A stretch of DNA of 64,000 nucleotides. It comes from Alviniconcha marisindica. Taxonomy: Eukaryota; Mollusca; Gastropoda; Provannidae. Numbering within the stretch: the stretch's first letter is position 1; every line of letters begins with the position of its first letter. Where the stretch lies: assembly GCA_018857735.1 (NCBI GenBank), contig JABMCL010002216.1, forward strand, positions 992,501 through 1,056,500, given 5' to 3'. This document shows, piece by piece, positions 22,901 through 32,714 of this stretch. The notes beneath the pieces are model-generated. The model was given only the letters and a program-made list of their open reading frames with translations, was not told the origin of the DNA and did not search any database. Position numbers and translations under genes: made by a program.

Positions 22901-22917
22901 TTGGCTTTGCTGATTAA
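7889..22917 (+). CDS. Nuclear-type protein with NRF1-like module and one C2HC zinc finger
   Basis: Eight coding exons: 7889-7972, 8087-8134, 9749-9856, 16320-16448, 17376-17543, 18535-18565, 19415-19497, 19669-22917. They join in frame to 1299 codons plus stop. The ATG follows an in-frame TGA six bases upstream. Residues about 81-170 resemble the C-terminal part of the NRF1/Ewg DNA-binding domain: W105-W106-P107, P112-W113, then SLRTLVQKCY. A single zinc finger follows (C200, C203, H216, C220). A basic, probably conserved block spans about residues 408-560, with LNYPITWKLTRKRLRQQ and FEFMEKMRTGLNWQCRKL. The remainder is low-complexity Ser/Pro/Arg-rich, ending FGFAD. Role as a DNA- or chromatin-binding nuclear protein is inference; I do not recognise the orthologue. 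The last exon is certain as coding sequence; exon 8087-8134 is the least certain. Confidence 0.8.
7973..8086 (+). other. Short intron of the zinc-finger gene
   Basis: 114 bp, T-rich toward the acceptor, with no other feature. Confidence 0.5.
8087..8134 (+). CDS. Zinc-finger gene coding exon 2 (48 nt, possible cassette)
   Basis: Acceptor ttttctccacag and donor cttg|gtaagt. Its 16 codons in the joined frame are hydrophobic (LLVTVLLMLLNWSLDL). Another frame reads TGHSFINAFELVLGL, which looks more protein-like but does not join the flanking exons. As a multiple of three it could be skipped. Confidence 0.5.
8895..9380 (+). repeat. ~60-bp minisatellite, about 8 units
   Basis: The unit contains gaacttgtgctgtatgcagt, ggccagagaataccacatg and tacaacaaac. 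Units degrade at both ends. It lies in the intron between coding exons 2 and 3. Open frames on the minus strand through it arise from the repeat. Confidence 0.85.
9749..9856 (+). CDS. Zinc-finger gene coding exon 3
   Basis: 108 nt, phase 0 at both ends, acceptor actttcag and donor gag|gtgagt. Starts KLEKQGSVMPGEKP and ends VRIASMSE. Confidence 0.75.
10205..10240 (+). repeat. (GT)n followed by poly-G
   Basis: About 10 GT units run directly into 13-14 G residues. Confidence 0.9.
10241..13290 (+). other. Intron sequence, no feature recognised
   Basis: AT-rich intron 4 sequence. I see no coding exon, tRNA or clear repeat boundary on either strand. Confidence 0.5.
13300..14130 (+). repeat. Degenerate ~150-bp tandem repeat with nuclear-receptor half sites
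   Basis: Five or so units share the order tctgaact..ccttttg.aaccaaa, tgatggta, gtcttgtgaaaa, gttttgct, then gaaggtcaaggtcac. aggtcaaggtca (two AGGTCA half sites with no spacer) occurs near 13320 and 13985. A single or altered half site occurs in other units. Confidence 0.7.
14220..14250 (+). repeat. Poly-G tract
   Basis: About 19 consecutive G residues. Confidence 0.9.
14250..16080 (+). repeat. Outlying, more decayed units of the ~150-bp repeat
   Basis: The same phrases recur in decayed form: cttttgtaaccaaatttggt near 14265, ctttgcaaccaaactaggt near 14512, cttttgcgaccaaacttgat near 15552, and aaggtcaggtcacagtcaca near 15908. A poly-C tract of ~24 lies at 15157-15180. Confidence 0.5.
16113..16165 (+). 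repeat. Poly-G plus (AT)n
   Basis: Fourteen or so G residues, a second G run, then an (AT)n stretch, ending 155 bp before a coding exon. Confidence 0.85.
16320..16448 (+). CDS. Zinc-finger gene coding exon 4 (W-W-P..P-W module)
   Basis: 129 nt, phase 0 at both ends, acceptor atgtttcag and donor aag|gtaatc. Encodes 43 residues, RELQEVLPQL onward, with RPEWWP and VPW matching the W-W-P-x4-P-W pattern of NRF1/Ewg proteins. Confidence 0.85.
17140..17290 (+). repeat. Dispersed repeat also present at 49590-49725
   Basis: gttgttttgttgctt, a ggg.attacccc.aaatttgca block and aaataagc.ttcttttg are shared in the same order with 49605-49690. This places the right flank of the 48-49 kb foldback-like structure in a dispersed family. 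Confidence 0.65.
17376..17543 (+). CDS. Zinc-finger gene coding exon 5 (LRTLVQKCY module)
   Basis: 168 nt, phase 0 at both ends, acceptor ttttttcag and donor aag|gtatgg. SLRTLVQKCYNYL resembles the L-R-x-[IL]-V-x-x-C-Y segment that follows P-W in NRF1. The rest is a Pro/Ser linker. Confidence 0.85.
17700..18360 (+). mobile_element. Dispersed retroelement-like repeat, copy 1
   Basis: Matches 26262-26730 in long order: gtgcagcttgctgccat, ttctttaa.c.ggtat, agca.gtcct, tttgcttatg, and the end ctgaggt.accctgtgtggt / tgacagga..ttaaa. It ends in a (TAC)n tail at 18343-18357. A simple-repeat 3' tail suggests a SINE or a truncated LINE 3' end. No reverse-transcriptase frame is seen. Confidence 0.7.
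18535..18565 (+). CDS. Zinc-finger gene coding exon 6 (31 nt)
   Basis: A microexon: acceptor gttttcag, TNGISSPKQK plus one base, donor gaagg|gtgagc. It is needed to restore phase into the zinc-finger exon. Confidence 0.7.
18566..19414 (+). other. Intron sequence, no feature recognised
   Basis: AT-rich intron between the 31-nt exon and the zinc-finger exon. A ~25-bp direct repeat (tctgacca.cagagagtgaagt) near 19147-19195 is the only structure noted. Confidence 0.5.
19415..19497 (+). CDS. Zinc-finger gene coding exon 7 (first half of C2HC finger)
   Basis: 83 nt, acceptor ctgttacag and donor caccag|gttagt. Encodes GGVPYLEIYLCYQCNQEF and the run to TLQKHQ. It carries C, C and H of the finger; the last zinc ligand is in the next exon. 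Confidence 0.88.
19669..22917 (+). CDS. Zinc-finger gene coding exon 8 (large terminal exon)
   Basis: 1082 codons open to TAA at 22915-22917. The true start is the acceptor gtgtttcag|gtacag, not an upstream ATG. It begins VQC, completing the zinc finger. It has an acidic stretch (EGEADTESDGESTESSTDDP), then the basic conserved-looking block, then long Ser/Pro repeats with many SP and RSS motifs. Confidence 0.95.
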   Translation, partial: VQCSGGTLPLSIPSTPPASEAPSPTPPTIASDDASSTGGASNSTHPAGCLGVSHQEFVTALDLVPVHRARKIRQARRRNTECETIDLEEPQTPISPPTPRTPKLLISQLSRDASANGAGGSQGSTSRRRLSYLRQSLDKRPEKLTSEEKEGEADTESDGESTESSTDDPDEPKLHKKSLFSIDVSSALGQRVLKHMTAEIHVPCISDAEQFCRTPIKDKYQDRLRIRQLNYPITWKLTRKRLRQQAHCHLYKFTQGQKFEFMEKMRTGLNWQCRKLLSCVKRCSVVVRRLSAKTLSKWKPSLNKITVPLKPLTAEEIQYWTRPKTVSPQPSVFPDGPTFLLNDIDRVLGLKRKDGDPEVASKLLASHCVSETANAELQLQKLTVYRSLLTDLSSSVVTDRTRRSGTAVQRRPSSEKEKSYPTLFSILSGTSPSFKVPCKKKEGNSVSVDVKKPLKIDIPSPSAAHLPPLTRSDRSSPLDDSFSIMTVSSDEDNTRSAVCCSLCAVRNKCQCSPEKAASSVTSRCSHSSAVASKVSTPSLGSPIPPTLASPSLASKISTSSQSALSLSPPRLSPVSQGAESCPQSPASTKRLMTRSSTGAHSPKPSVTSLIKSSVSLPVSPLAHRPRSKSPSTQSTGRVSECFRNGSDMVVQDLRGAASRASKDLLQPLLAVQRPSTRSSSRESTTSEPAAARSKTRKESPAGPSCLSTNMAPKTETDPVMSRVASRLTRSSTHTLEKCTGSVQDRSDQDVHCSSRQPRNGQGCRSSSNSSDRIQKAGGRKNNSGQNSRSNSNSSDRNQRRVTRRKANDGVSRTLRSGNPVGKLQPGDSSNVNGVHPNSASSSPNIRRSSRGNLFANMGEGKTAENGVEPVQPRAVKRGATEATAAQSSCRDTSPSSVAAANPFLISKAQTQLFSSNVLEQARRHWNWSHKSPTRDGGVKGVLRSGNTFRMSHIALGSPAKSFSSGSSAAQSVSSSGGSPRHKVAVDSTAGAHSPGFPSQRVPLSPTWKRLSPMQMLSVLESAKATSSASKVKSSPTSPAKSSMRQKRLDRAFTRITGQSLGYHTRAKESSSPSKKARFGFAD

Positions 22918-23688
22918 TGAGCCCACCCTTTTGGCTTGTAAATTAGGCTGGACAAATTCACAGTGAGAAAAAAAGAAAAAAAAAGCGGATGTTATCTTGG
23001 ACAGAAAAATTGATTCCACTGTTTTGTCATTATTACTGGCTTTCTGTGGTGGCTTATGACGAAATTGATGCTATTTTATGCACTCTTCTGTGTAACCAAT
23101 GTTTGGAAATATTTTTCCCTGTTCTTCCCCCCCCCCCCTGCCTACTTTAGTGCTGATTGAATCATCCTGAATCACTGCTTCCTAGAAAGGGAGAAAAAAA
23201 GAGCCAGATTAGCACTAGCAATGGATATCATCTACTTACAGTTACATGTGCACATCACAAGTTCATAAAAAATTAACGGAAAGAAAGCCCACTGTGATTT
23301 TTATGATCATGTGTACAAACAAAAAACACTCGTAAACAAAACATTATCAGTAAAAACATTTTTGTGTGGGTTTGGAACACGTGCTCCTTTGGATACTTGT
23401 GCTGATTGACTTAATGTGAATTAGTCGACTGTTCATATGTAACTGTGAATATTTGTTGTGGTCACAAAGTGTACTGCAGTGAGACTGTCAAGGCTTAACA
23501 TACTTAACAGTTTGAAGTGTATGTTTACCTACTGTGGGAGCCACTTGAATGTGCAACAAGCACCTTGTTTGCAGTGCAGTGTTGTAGTTTCTGCATCATC
23601 TATGGTGAGATGGAGTGGGTTGACCCAACTACAGTGGTGGTCATGCAGTGAATATGTCCTTCAGTTCCCCCCAAAAAAAAACTCAAGA
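22918..23688 (+). other. 3' untranslated or flanking sequence of the zinc-finger gene
   Basis: Follows TAA, with TGA two codons later. No unambiguous poly(A) signal was found before the duplication begins, so the transcript may run into copy A. A poly-C run lies near 23127. Confidence 0.4.
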
Positions 23689-26261
23689 CTAGGCACATCT
23701 TCAGCATCAAATTTTATAGGTGCTGCTTATGCAATGGAAAGCATTGTAGTATGTACAGAGATGCCTGATGTACATTTTTGATGCTTGGTTTTGTACAGCA
23801 TGTGGAAATCACATGGCAGAAAAGCTACAAAATAGTTTGGGACTCTTCAGAATATCTGATATCTGTGTTGACTTGGTGTCAGCTATGTTATGTATTATTA
23901 TAAGTTGATGGTTTAGATAGTGCACAAGAGCATTAGATTTGTTGGTCTAGAATCCTCCATGAGCCGGTGGTTTGCCACATAAAGAGAAGAGAGAAAAATT
24001 GTGTACAGTAATTGAAAGGATATATTTTATCTATTGCTTTTTATGTGGGTCAGAACCATATGTGGTGGTCTCTTATAATCGGTCCATCCATGCATGCTGA
24101 CTACTTTATTTTGTATTGTGAGTTAGCCATTTCCCGATTCACATGGTCTTCATTAAAGTACATGAATAATCATGCCAGTGTGTGCCATGTAACATTCGAT
24201 CAGGGGCTTGTGTGGCTAGCTATTGCAAATTTTTTCTCTCCCCATTTCTTCTTTCCTTTGAGTCTATAAGCTGGATTCTTCAGACATAATGACCTCCTGA
24301 GCTTTACACTTTCATAGTAGTTTCATACCACTACAGTTTGAATGATCTTGACCTGATTTCAAGGTCATTGGGATGTGTGAAGTGTAAAATTGACAGGTTT
24401 GAAAATGAAAGCTTTATTTTTCATTCTTGAATGTGAATTGACCAGTTGGTATACTGACACTGAAATTTAAGATTTATATTTACATGAAAACTCTTGCCGG
24501 TCTCTGTTAGTGTTAAATTGTGACCTGGTTGATCCATCTGTATCAGAAACTTAACGGCTTTTACTTACTTTTAGATGGTGAAAGTGAGGTCCATCTGGTA
24601 ATGCTTCTTAATAACCTCCATTTTGCTGAACTCTTTGCATACAATTTTTGATGACCTTGATCAAACTTCCAGGCCACAGTGGTGTTGGACATAAAATACT
24701 TACAAGTTTTCATCCTGTCAAGCTTTGACTGTGTGATTATTACATGGACATGATCATGAACACAATACTTAAGTAACTTCACTGTATATTTGAAGGAGGT
24801 GCTTGACCTACTTTTTGACAGTATCTGTGATAATGCACATTACTGCATGAGTGTAACTTTAACATAAATTTAAGGGAGATAAGTCATGTTTTTGTTTCCT
24901 GTCAGCATAAATCTTAACAGCATCATTTTAGGGGGTAAACTTTAGGGGCCACAAACATTTTCAAGGACTTGCATATATAGCAGATGCAGTTGTTTTGAGT
25001 AAAATGTGTAATACCAAAGATAACCGTGCTTTAAGCGATGATTTTTTCAAAAACAAGGCTACAAGTTCAGCCCGTCACATCTGCCAGAGGTTTTCGGTGC
25101 ATGGCAGACAAACGATGGCGTCAGTCTCTGTATCCTTGAGCTGGGGACCCTCCGCAGCAATGACCCTCACTCTGCCTGCATGCACGTCTGTCAGATGTGA
25201 CCGCAGTGTTGCTTTCTTCTAACCGTCCTGAATGCTGAACCCATGTCCTGATGGAATGCTACTGACGGGTATCACGGAGGTGATGTTGGCTAGGGTGGCA
25301 GCTGCTAGAAAGTCTGTGGTCCCCAGTGGTCACTGGCATGCAGGTCACTGTGCCCCCACGTTGTGTGCTGACACACTGCAGGAAAGTTGTTCACAGTCTG
25401 TCTGTTGACGGAAGCGTGTCAAACTGTAAGGCCAAGACAGAGCAAGTGCTTTGTTGCCATGGTCAGGTAATTCATGGTCCAGCTGGGGGTGGTTTTCTCA
25501 TGTCAGACACATGCAAATGCTGACAGCATCGCTAGATTGCTGTCTGGTCTGATGGCTGTCAAAGTGGATACACTTGTTTACAGTTGTCACAGAGAGAGAG
25601 TGATTGCTCAAACTGAAGTGCATTCTGTTGCATACCATTGTTTGATATTTGTGCGTGCAGTAAACATTTGGGGTTTTAGCAGTTGTATGAGATTTTATTT
25701 TGCATAGTTTTTCTGCGTATTTGTCGCCAGTGTTAGTCCACCCTACTGTCTGTGGTGAACCCTTTAATTTCTCATCCGCATCTCATCCACAGTCAAAGCA
25801 AGATTTTTCAAATTTTGCATGTTAAAAAACTTTTGTGAGCTTTACCAATTCGTTTTCATTTATGTGCTCACGTAGAACTATATGAAGTGAAAAGCTTTTA
25901 AAAATGCAAAATGAAAAGTTGCATTTTTATGTTTCAAATATGAGTAAGCATTTGTGCTTTTTGTTTTAATTCTATTTGTGTCACAATCAGGCAGGTTTAA
26001 TCTTCTTTTCATTTCTTTTTAGTCAGAACTGAGAGAAGATATATTGATGTAAAAAAGAGAGAAAAGAAACATGTTCAGGTGTGTGCTTTGCACTGATGTG
26101 ATTTTGAGTGAAATTGCTCAACTGGTGTTTTTACTAAAGTGTTGATGAGATGGTGTAGCTTCTGCCTTGACCCTGAAGCGGTGATACTATTGTTGTTTTA
26201 TTTGAATTGTACACGATTTGAAGTTGATTTATGCATAGAACATAGGTGCAAGTTTTACTTT

Positions 26262-26730
26262 CTGTCTTGTTATTTTTCGGCTGGTCCATTCACCTGACTT
26301 CTTTTTTTTTCCCCAGAAAATTCTTCTCCAACATTTTTTGTTAAGAGGCTAGATGTGCAGCTTGCTGCCATCCAGAACTGGTGTTGGTCCTTATGACTTA
26401 AATATTATGGTTCTTATCCATTCCTGTTTTTTGTATTTTTCTTTAATCCGGTATTGATGAATAAAGGTGGTTGACAGCACCAGTATGTCCTAATCTTATA
26501 TGCTTTTTTAAAAAAAAAATTTTTATTATGAAGGGCAATATTAAAGGAACTAACTCATCAGAGATTGATGTGTGTGTGTTTTATATTTGTGTAGGGACTA
26601 TTTTGTGGATTTCATTTTAAAATGGTGTATGAGAATAGTTTTGAAATATGCATTTGCTTATGACAAAGTTTGATTGTCCTGAGGTAACCCTGTGTGGTTG
26701 ACAGGATGTTAAAGTCCAAATTCTAAGTAA
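26262..26730 (+). mobile_element. Dispersed retroelement-like repeat, copy 2
   Basis: Second copy of the 17700-18360 family, starting later (5' truncated) and ending at gacaggatgttaaagtcc. It lies in the segment missing from copy B. Shorter 3'-end fragments of the same family are at 27413-27455 (plus) and 41410-41450 (minus). Confidence 0.7.
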
Positions 26731-27959
26731 CCTTTATAGAGATTCCAGCTTCAGTACTTGCTTTTTTTTTTTTAAACCTCATAACTCTTACGAAAAATCA
26801 TGGAAGTCTAATGATGAGTCTTAATCTTGCTATGGCAGAGACATTACCCTGTCATACTAGTTTGGTGGCCTTGACCATATTCCAAGGTCACATAGATGTT
26901 GGAAAGGTAAAACTTAGGTTGCATTCTTCAGTTCACATTTGGTCAAGTTCCAGCTTTTATTGGTTGTAATTTATATCAGTATAAAGGAATCTTGCCTTTG
27001 TTTTGCTGTCTGACATCAGGGAGCTGTCCTCTTTCATTGGTGAGAGCCCCAAGTTTTCTTGGCATTTGGATTTTACACACACATATATATATATATATGT
27101 CTAGAATGGTTTAGAGTTGTTGGATGCTAGTCGTTCTTCAATGGTTTTGTTAGCGTCTGCCCGCTCTGCTTTACTGGTGCCAGAATTCCGTTTTGGAAGT
27201 TTCTGTAGTTGTTCCAGTTTTGGCATCCCTTTTATGGTGCGCAGTCTCTTCAGTCTTCTTCCGCCGGAGTAGTTTCTGGGTATTTCTGTCAGTCCAAGGT
27301 AGGTTTTCGCTTTTCCTGGTCTGCTTGGATGCCAGTTTGAATGTGTCAAGTTAGCGTGAGCTGTTCTTGTTGGTGATTGCTTTATGTTTGCCTCATGCTT
27401 TTCGGTTTTCGTGAGGTGGCCCTGTGTGGTTCATAGGACGTTAAGTTATCCAGTTATTAACACTTTTCTGTTTTTAGTTGTTGAGTACATGTATATATCA
27501 GGATGGATTTTAAGTTCTGTGTCATCACATTCTTTATCAGTTTGTTTGTGGTTTCGGTGCATACTATTACATGTATCAGTATTCTGTGAATTGTGAGCAT
27601 GGTAAAACTTTTGGTGTAGATTTGTTTGTTTCCAACAGAATTGAGTAGGTGCACGTGATCAGTGGGCGTTTTGAAACATTTGACACATGTGGTGGAAGAA
27701 TATGTTGGTGACAGTTGTTTCATTTTTCATATCATATCGTGATTATTTACTAGAGTGATTGTGCCTACGACTGTTTCCAAAAAAAGCTTGACTGGTTTTG
27801 TTTGCTTGAGTGTGTATGTGTGTGTGTGAAAATCCCAAACACTGACCTCATCAACCAAACTGATTAAAACTGACATTGTGCCATAAGGAAAACCCACCAC
27901 TTCATTGATTTTTTTTCTTTTGTACATCTACATCTATATGAGGACTGGACATGTCATTT

Positions 27960-28275
27960 TTGTTTTTTTTATGACGTTCTGTTGTAAATATGAATCAGTG
28001 TAACTTGCAAGACACTATGAATCTGTTGTCAATATTCTGTTATGTCCCAGCTCTGTTGTTAATAAAACCATTGTAACATGCAAGGCGCTATAAATCTGTT
28101 GTCAATATTTCGTTACTGTCCCATCCTTTTGTAAATAAAACAATTGTAACATGCAAGACCTTATGAACGTGTTGTCAGTATTGTCACTTAATGCGTCATC
28201 TCTGTTGTAAATACAGTCACCACTACATGCAAGATGCTACAAATCTGTTACAAATTGTCCTTGAATGTCCCAGTT
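27960..28275 (+). repeat. ~75-bp tandem repeat, four units
   Basis: The unit has ctgttgtaaataaaac, attgtaacatgcaag and atgaatctgttgtcaatatt, with spacing near 75 bp. Two units carry aataaa, which could act as poly(A) signals. Confidence 0.8.
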
Positions 28276-28537
28276 TAGTGCACACACGTTACACATTTTA
28301 ACTTGTCCTGTTGTTGATTTTCTTTTAAATTTAGAATCCTACTGCAAACAGTGCTGGTTATGGGTAGGGAGGCTAGTGTAGAGCACACCAGATGAGTGTC
28401 ATGTCACAGCTGGCTTTAAGACTTACCTGCAGCTTCTTTGACAGCCAGCTGTATTGTTCGAACATTGGTGAGCTCTGGGTCTGAGGTCTCCCCTTCATGA
28501 CTCAAGTGCACAAGTTCATGGTTTTCATCAGTTGTCA

Positions 28538-29047
28538 CAGAGCCTCCGCTAGACCAGCATATGACGGTTTTACCAGTAAATGTTGCCCCAGTACCGGTAA
28601 AAAATTTTTTGCCAGTACCAAGTACCGGCTGAAGCTGAGTGTTTTGTGTGACTTGCTAGAAATCATACTCTGTACCCTGGATCCTGAAGCAAGTGGAAGC
28701 TCCCGCTAAACGGGATCATTTCCAGAGATGTTCAGCAAGCTAAACAGTGAACGTGAAAACTTTCACTGCCATTGGCAACAAAACCGAGTTTGATTACAGT
28801 CTGTAAAGGGTGAGTCGTCAGTACACGATCGATTGTTTTTCCCACATCAGCACTGAAGAACATGCACTTTGTTACTCAGAAACTAGATCTAGATCCAACG
28901 TCAGTGGCGCCTATACATGCTGAAAAACATTGATAAAACTAAGCTTTTCAACGGAAAGACTACCGGTTGACTGAGGGTTGGTACCGGAATATTTCTTTGT
29001 TGCCGGTACCGCATACCGATAGTCTCAACAGTCTAGTGGAGGCTCTG
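28538..29047. mobile_element. 510-bp element with inverted ends, hAT-like
   Basis: The left end cagagcctccgctagac is the reverse complement of the right end gtctagtggaggctctg with one mismatch over 17 bp. Copies of accggtac / ggtaccgg lie just inside both ends. Ends beginning CAGAG fit non-autonomous hAT elements, but I cannot see an 8-bp target duplication, so the superfamily is tentative. There is no transposase frame. Confidence 0.6.
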
Positions 29048-29463
29048 CGTCAATTGTTTGTTAGAAGCAGAACACGGTGAAAATCAGCCTGAAGAAGAAC
29101 ACTCGGCTAACTCATCACGTCAGTCGGTGTCTGTGTAGTCTTGCCGCTTGCCTTTCAGTTGCAGCATCTGTTCAATCCTAGACCGGTGGAAACGTTTTGA
29201 AGCCAGGTGCAGCAGAGGAAGGATGCGAGGGGGTGGTTTTTCTGTCTGACCGGTGCTGTAGGGAATTTAGGCAACGGTTGTCCGTGCCCCTGTTTCCACA
29301 TGTGTCAGTTGACTGCAACCTTTCATGACAGGTCATGGATGAGGCAAATCTTTAGAAATCAAGAAAAGAAAAACATCCCCTGCTGCCTCCACGCCACCCC
29401 CTGCCACCCCCCTCATGCCCCCACCTGCCCACCAGTGAAAATAAAAAGCTGCTGTTTTTTTTT

Positions 29464-29748
29464 GTAAGTAGACATGGTGCTTAACGTCCACAGAAACCAT
29501 GAGGCTTATTAGAAGGCGGAAGGCGGAGATTATATACCCAACGCTACACCGTCACCACCAGAATGATTCCTGCATCAAGATGGGCAGTGATGAGAGCCAT
29601 TTTAATGTTTGATTGATTGTGAGGGACAAAGTCACAAAGGGCTGTCCACAGACCATAACCTTTGAAGAGAGGAGAGCCGAAGTGGATTTGAACTGAGGTT
29701 CCTCTGCTTACCAGCTTAACACCTTACCACTAGGCCAAACCGGCTCTC
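29464..29748 (-). mobile_element. tRNA-derived SINE, copy 6 (in copy A)
   Basis: Full-length minus-strand copy: the head ends at 29748 with the gagccggtttggcc pattern and the tail catggtgcttaacgtccaca is at the low end. Its box B is altered (ggttcaaatcc is read as gttcaaatc), so it is probably an older insertion. Confidence 0.85.
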
Positions 29749-29819
29749 CTGGGTTTTTTTCAGGCAAGATCTTGTATAGTTGCATGTAGTTTTTGCAAGC
29801 ATGAATAAGACACTTTTTG

Positions 29820-32500
29820 GGGTGGGGTGGGGGGGTGGAGTGGGCGAACTTGTATGTTAGCCAAACACTGCCTTTTTGTGTGTGGAATGCAGTTCATTAA
29901 AAACAGTTGTGTTCCCTTTGCGCCCATAGAATACAGTTTGAAAGTGAGGGGTTTCATTTTATGTGCTCCTAAAATAACTGAAAATGTGCACGCATTCCAA
30001 GAGTATTTTGTGCAGGATGTGAACAGTTTCTGTGTGGCTTTCTTGTTCTGTAGCCACTGTGATAATCTTTCATATTATGCCATGTTGTTCACACCAAATA
30101 GCTTTTCTGTTTGTTTTGGGTTGTTTTTTGGTTTTGTTTTGGCACTGAAATTAAGATGTAAATTTTAAATTGTTTCGAAAGTATCAGAAAGAAACTGAAA
30201 AAAATGTATAACTGTTCAAAGAATTTTAAACTAAATTTTTATAGGTGTTCTGTTTTGAGTTATTGGTTTTATGTAATACATTATTATCCCCCTTGATCCC
30301 ACATACTTATGCGCGCAAAACATGCAATATCTGGTTTTATTTTGTCATTTGTACATGCAATATAACATGTAAAATAAAAGACTTCAGTTGCAAACTTTTA
30401 CTGCTTTTTACTTTGCTGATTTTATTGGTGGTGGCAAAGTGGAATTCACTACAAAAGGTTGTAAAGAATGGTTGTCTGGCAGTATGTATTTGTATGATGA
30501 CTACTACATAATCATAAATGTGATAACGGTTGGGAAAGAGTCTTGGCTGTTTGAATTTAACCCTGGGACAGACTGGAAATAAAAGCAACCAAAACGGACC
30601 CAATCAGTGAGAACAGAGCACAGCAAAACAAACACACACACAGCTATTGGTAAGGTGATGGTCGTGACTGAACTGCATATATATGAATGGTGAATGCTGT
30701 TTGTAATGATGTGTGCTGAGGTAGATGTGCTGGTGCTGTGATCTTTGTTTTCCCCTTCTTTTTCTCTGAACAAAAGAGAGGTAACAAGTTGGTCAAGTCT
30801 GTGTGTGTGTCTGTTTCAGAATTCTAATCTCTGTACAAAATGTAGTTAGTGAAGACGAGCTGGTTGAAGTAGTTGCGATTTAAATGTGAGCTTGTTTTTG
30901 TGGGTAAATTTTATTTTTTCTCTTCTCTTGCCAATGCCATACAGAAATACATGAGTAATTACAGTGGCACGTGCAGGCTTTATTTGCCATTAAACTGTAC
31001 AGTTGACAACAGTGTTCCTTGCCAACCTTGTGTTGGGTGTGAAAGTTGTTTGTTAATGTTATGTTCTTACCTAGGCGTGTCTGGTTATATATGAACTGAT
31101 CTGTGGCTCCTTGGTGTGTGTGTTTGTGTGTTTCTTTCCGTTTTTGCTGTTAGCATGAGAACAAATTCTGCTCCGGGCAGCAGTCAGTGCGTGTATGCTT
31201 TCTTCATGCCCAACTAAGTTCTAGTTTACTGGATGCACACTTTATAATCCCCCCACCACACAGGCTGAAATGTGTTCCTGTGTTCCACTGTACTGATGAT
31301 AAAAGATTGTAAGAGTTACAAAAGACGGCCACAAAAAAAGGAAACATAGCAACACTAGACCTTCACAAAGAAAGGAGGCTGAAATTACTACATGCTATAG
31401 GAGTTAACAACAAAAAGTGATTTTTTTTTTCATTTTAGATTTGACATCAGTGAACATTTACTCTGTCTCCTTTTTTTTTTTTTTTTTTTTTTTTTGTGGT
31501 GGTGGTGGTGGTATTTAATTTTTATCCTTGTCACTGGCTGACCAAAGACAAGCTAAGTGCGATCAAGTGTGCTCACCACATGTGTGGGTAATCCTTACGT
31601 GCTGGATTCTGTGCCAGTCCTGAGATTTGTCCAGTCAAATTCTGTGCAGGCTACAAAAGTCCTTCAGATGAGACTAAATTGAGGCTCCCCTGTGTGTATA
31701 CCCATACATGCACACAATAAAAATCCTCTGGCCCGTGTCAGTTGGTGGATTATGGAAAAATCAGAATAACCCAATATGCACGTAGTGTCAGTCTTCAAAA
31801 TGTTGAAGGTGGACATTATACAGAAGAAGAAGACTTTTACTTTTAGAATGATTTCACAATATTGTTGGATCTCCCATGCTATTTCAAAGCAACTGCTATT
31901 TCAATAAACAAGGGAGTTAATCAGTGCACGAAAGACCTGACAAACTCAAAAAATACCTGAGTCACTAACAGTAACTCGTCCCGGGCATGCAAGTAAATAC
32001 AAAGGACATAAATGCCACCAGATTTGTTAAAAAGAAAAGAAAAAAGGAGATGTTTTGCCTTCTATAACATGACTGTCTCCATGTTACGCACATACACAAA
32101 TTAAAACTCGTCACTCATGTTCTTGCGTACAGTATAATCACCGTACAATGCATCTTTATTCTGTTAAAATTACGGCTTGTTACAAAAACATCACTCATTC
32201 TCTGTAGCATACAAATTTCATCAAATTGCACCATAGAGAATTTCAGCCATTCCGTTGAAACATTGTTACACTTTCACGCATGGACAATCGGTCCCTGGAG
32301 GAAATGAAACTCCGCTTACACTGTTTGAATTCTAGAATTACCATACACTACCACTTCAACTTCACAATCACATGCAGTCCCTTGACAGCACACGTACAAT
32401 ATGTGACGTAAACGGTGATCATTTGATGTACCTTGTTCAGTGACAGCTATGGAAAGTTTTTGTTCTTTTTTATTTTTTTGTTTGTTTTTTAACTGCTGTA
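29820..32500. other. Copy A sequence, no gene recognised
   Basis: AT-rich with short open frames only. A poly-T tract plus (GGT)n lies at 31472-31513. The same frames recur in copy B because of the duplication. Confidence 0.5.
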
Positions 32501-32714
32501 CAGTTTAGTGACAAAATGATGAAAAGGATACAAGTCAGGCTACAACAGTTGTAACCTAGAGCTAGGCTGCATGCATTTTTCTCAGAACCATGGACAATAA
32601 TCCTATGTACATCATCACCAGCAAGCAGCCTGTTCTTGTAATTCGGAGGTGTTCAGGTGAGTTCCCTACAGCTTGAATATTGCACATTCGACTGTATTCA
32701 CACTGTGCGCTCAC

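Larger units (their letters stand above)
24923..28988. other. Segment present only in copy A
   Basis: Copy B reads straight from the base matching 24922 to the base matching about 28988, with one shared a at the junction. The right break is inside the 510-bp TIR element, which is therefore truncated in B. A deletion in B is simpler than a precise insertion in A. Confidence 0.85.

Noticed and set aside
30873..31094. 73-codon Cys-rich frame (present identically in copy B at 36519)
   Set aside because: Identity between copies follows from the duplication and is not evidence of constraint. No signal peptide, no splice support and no known family.
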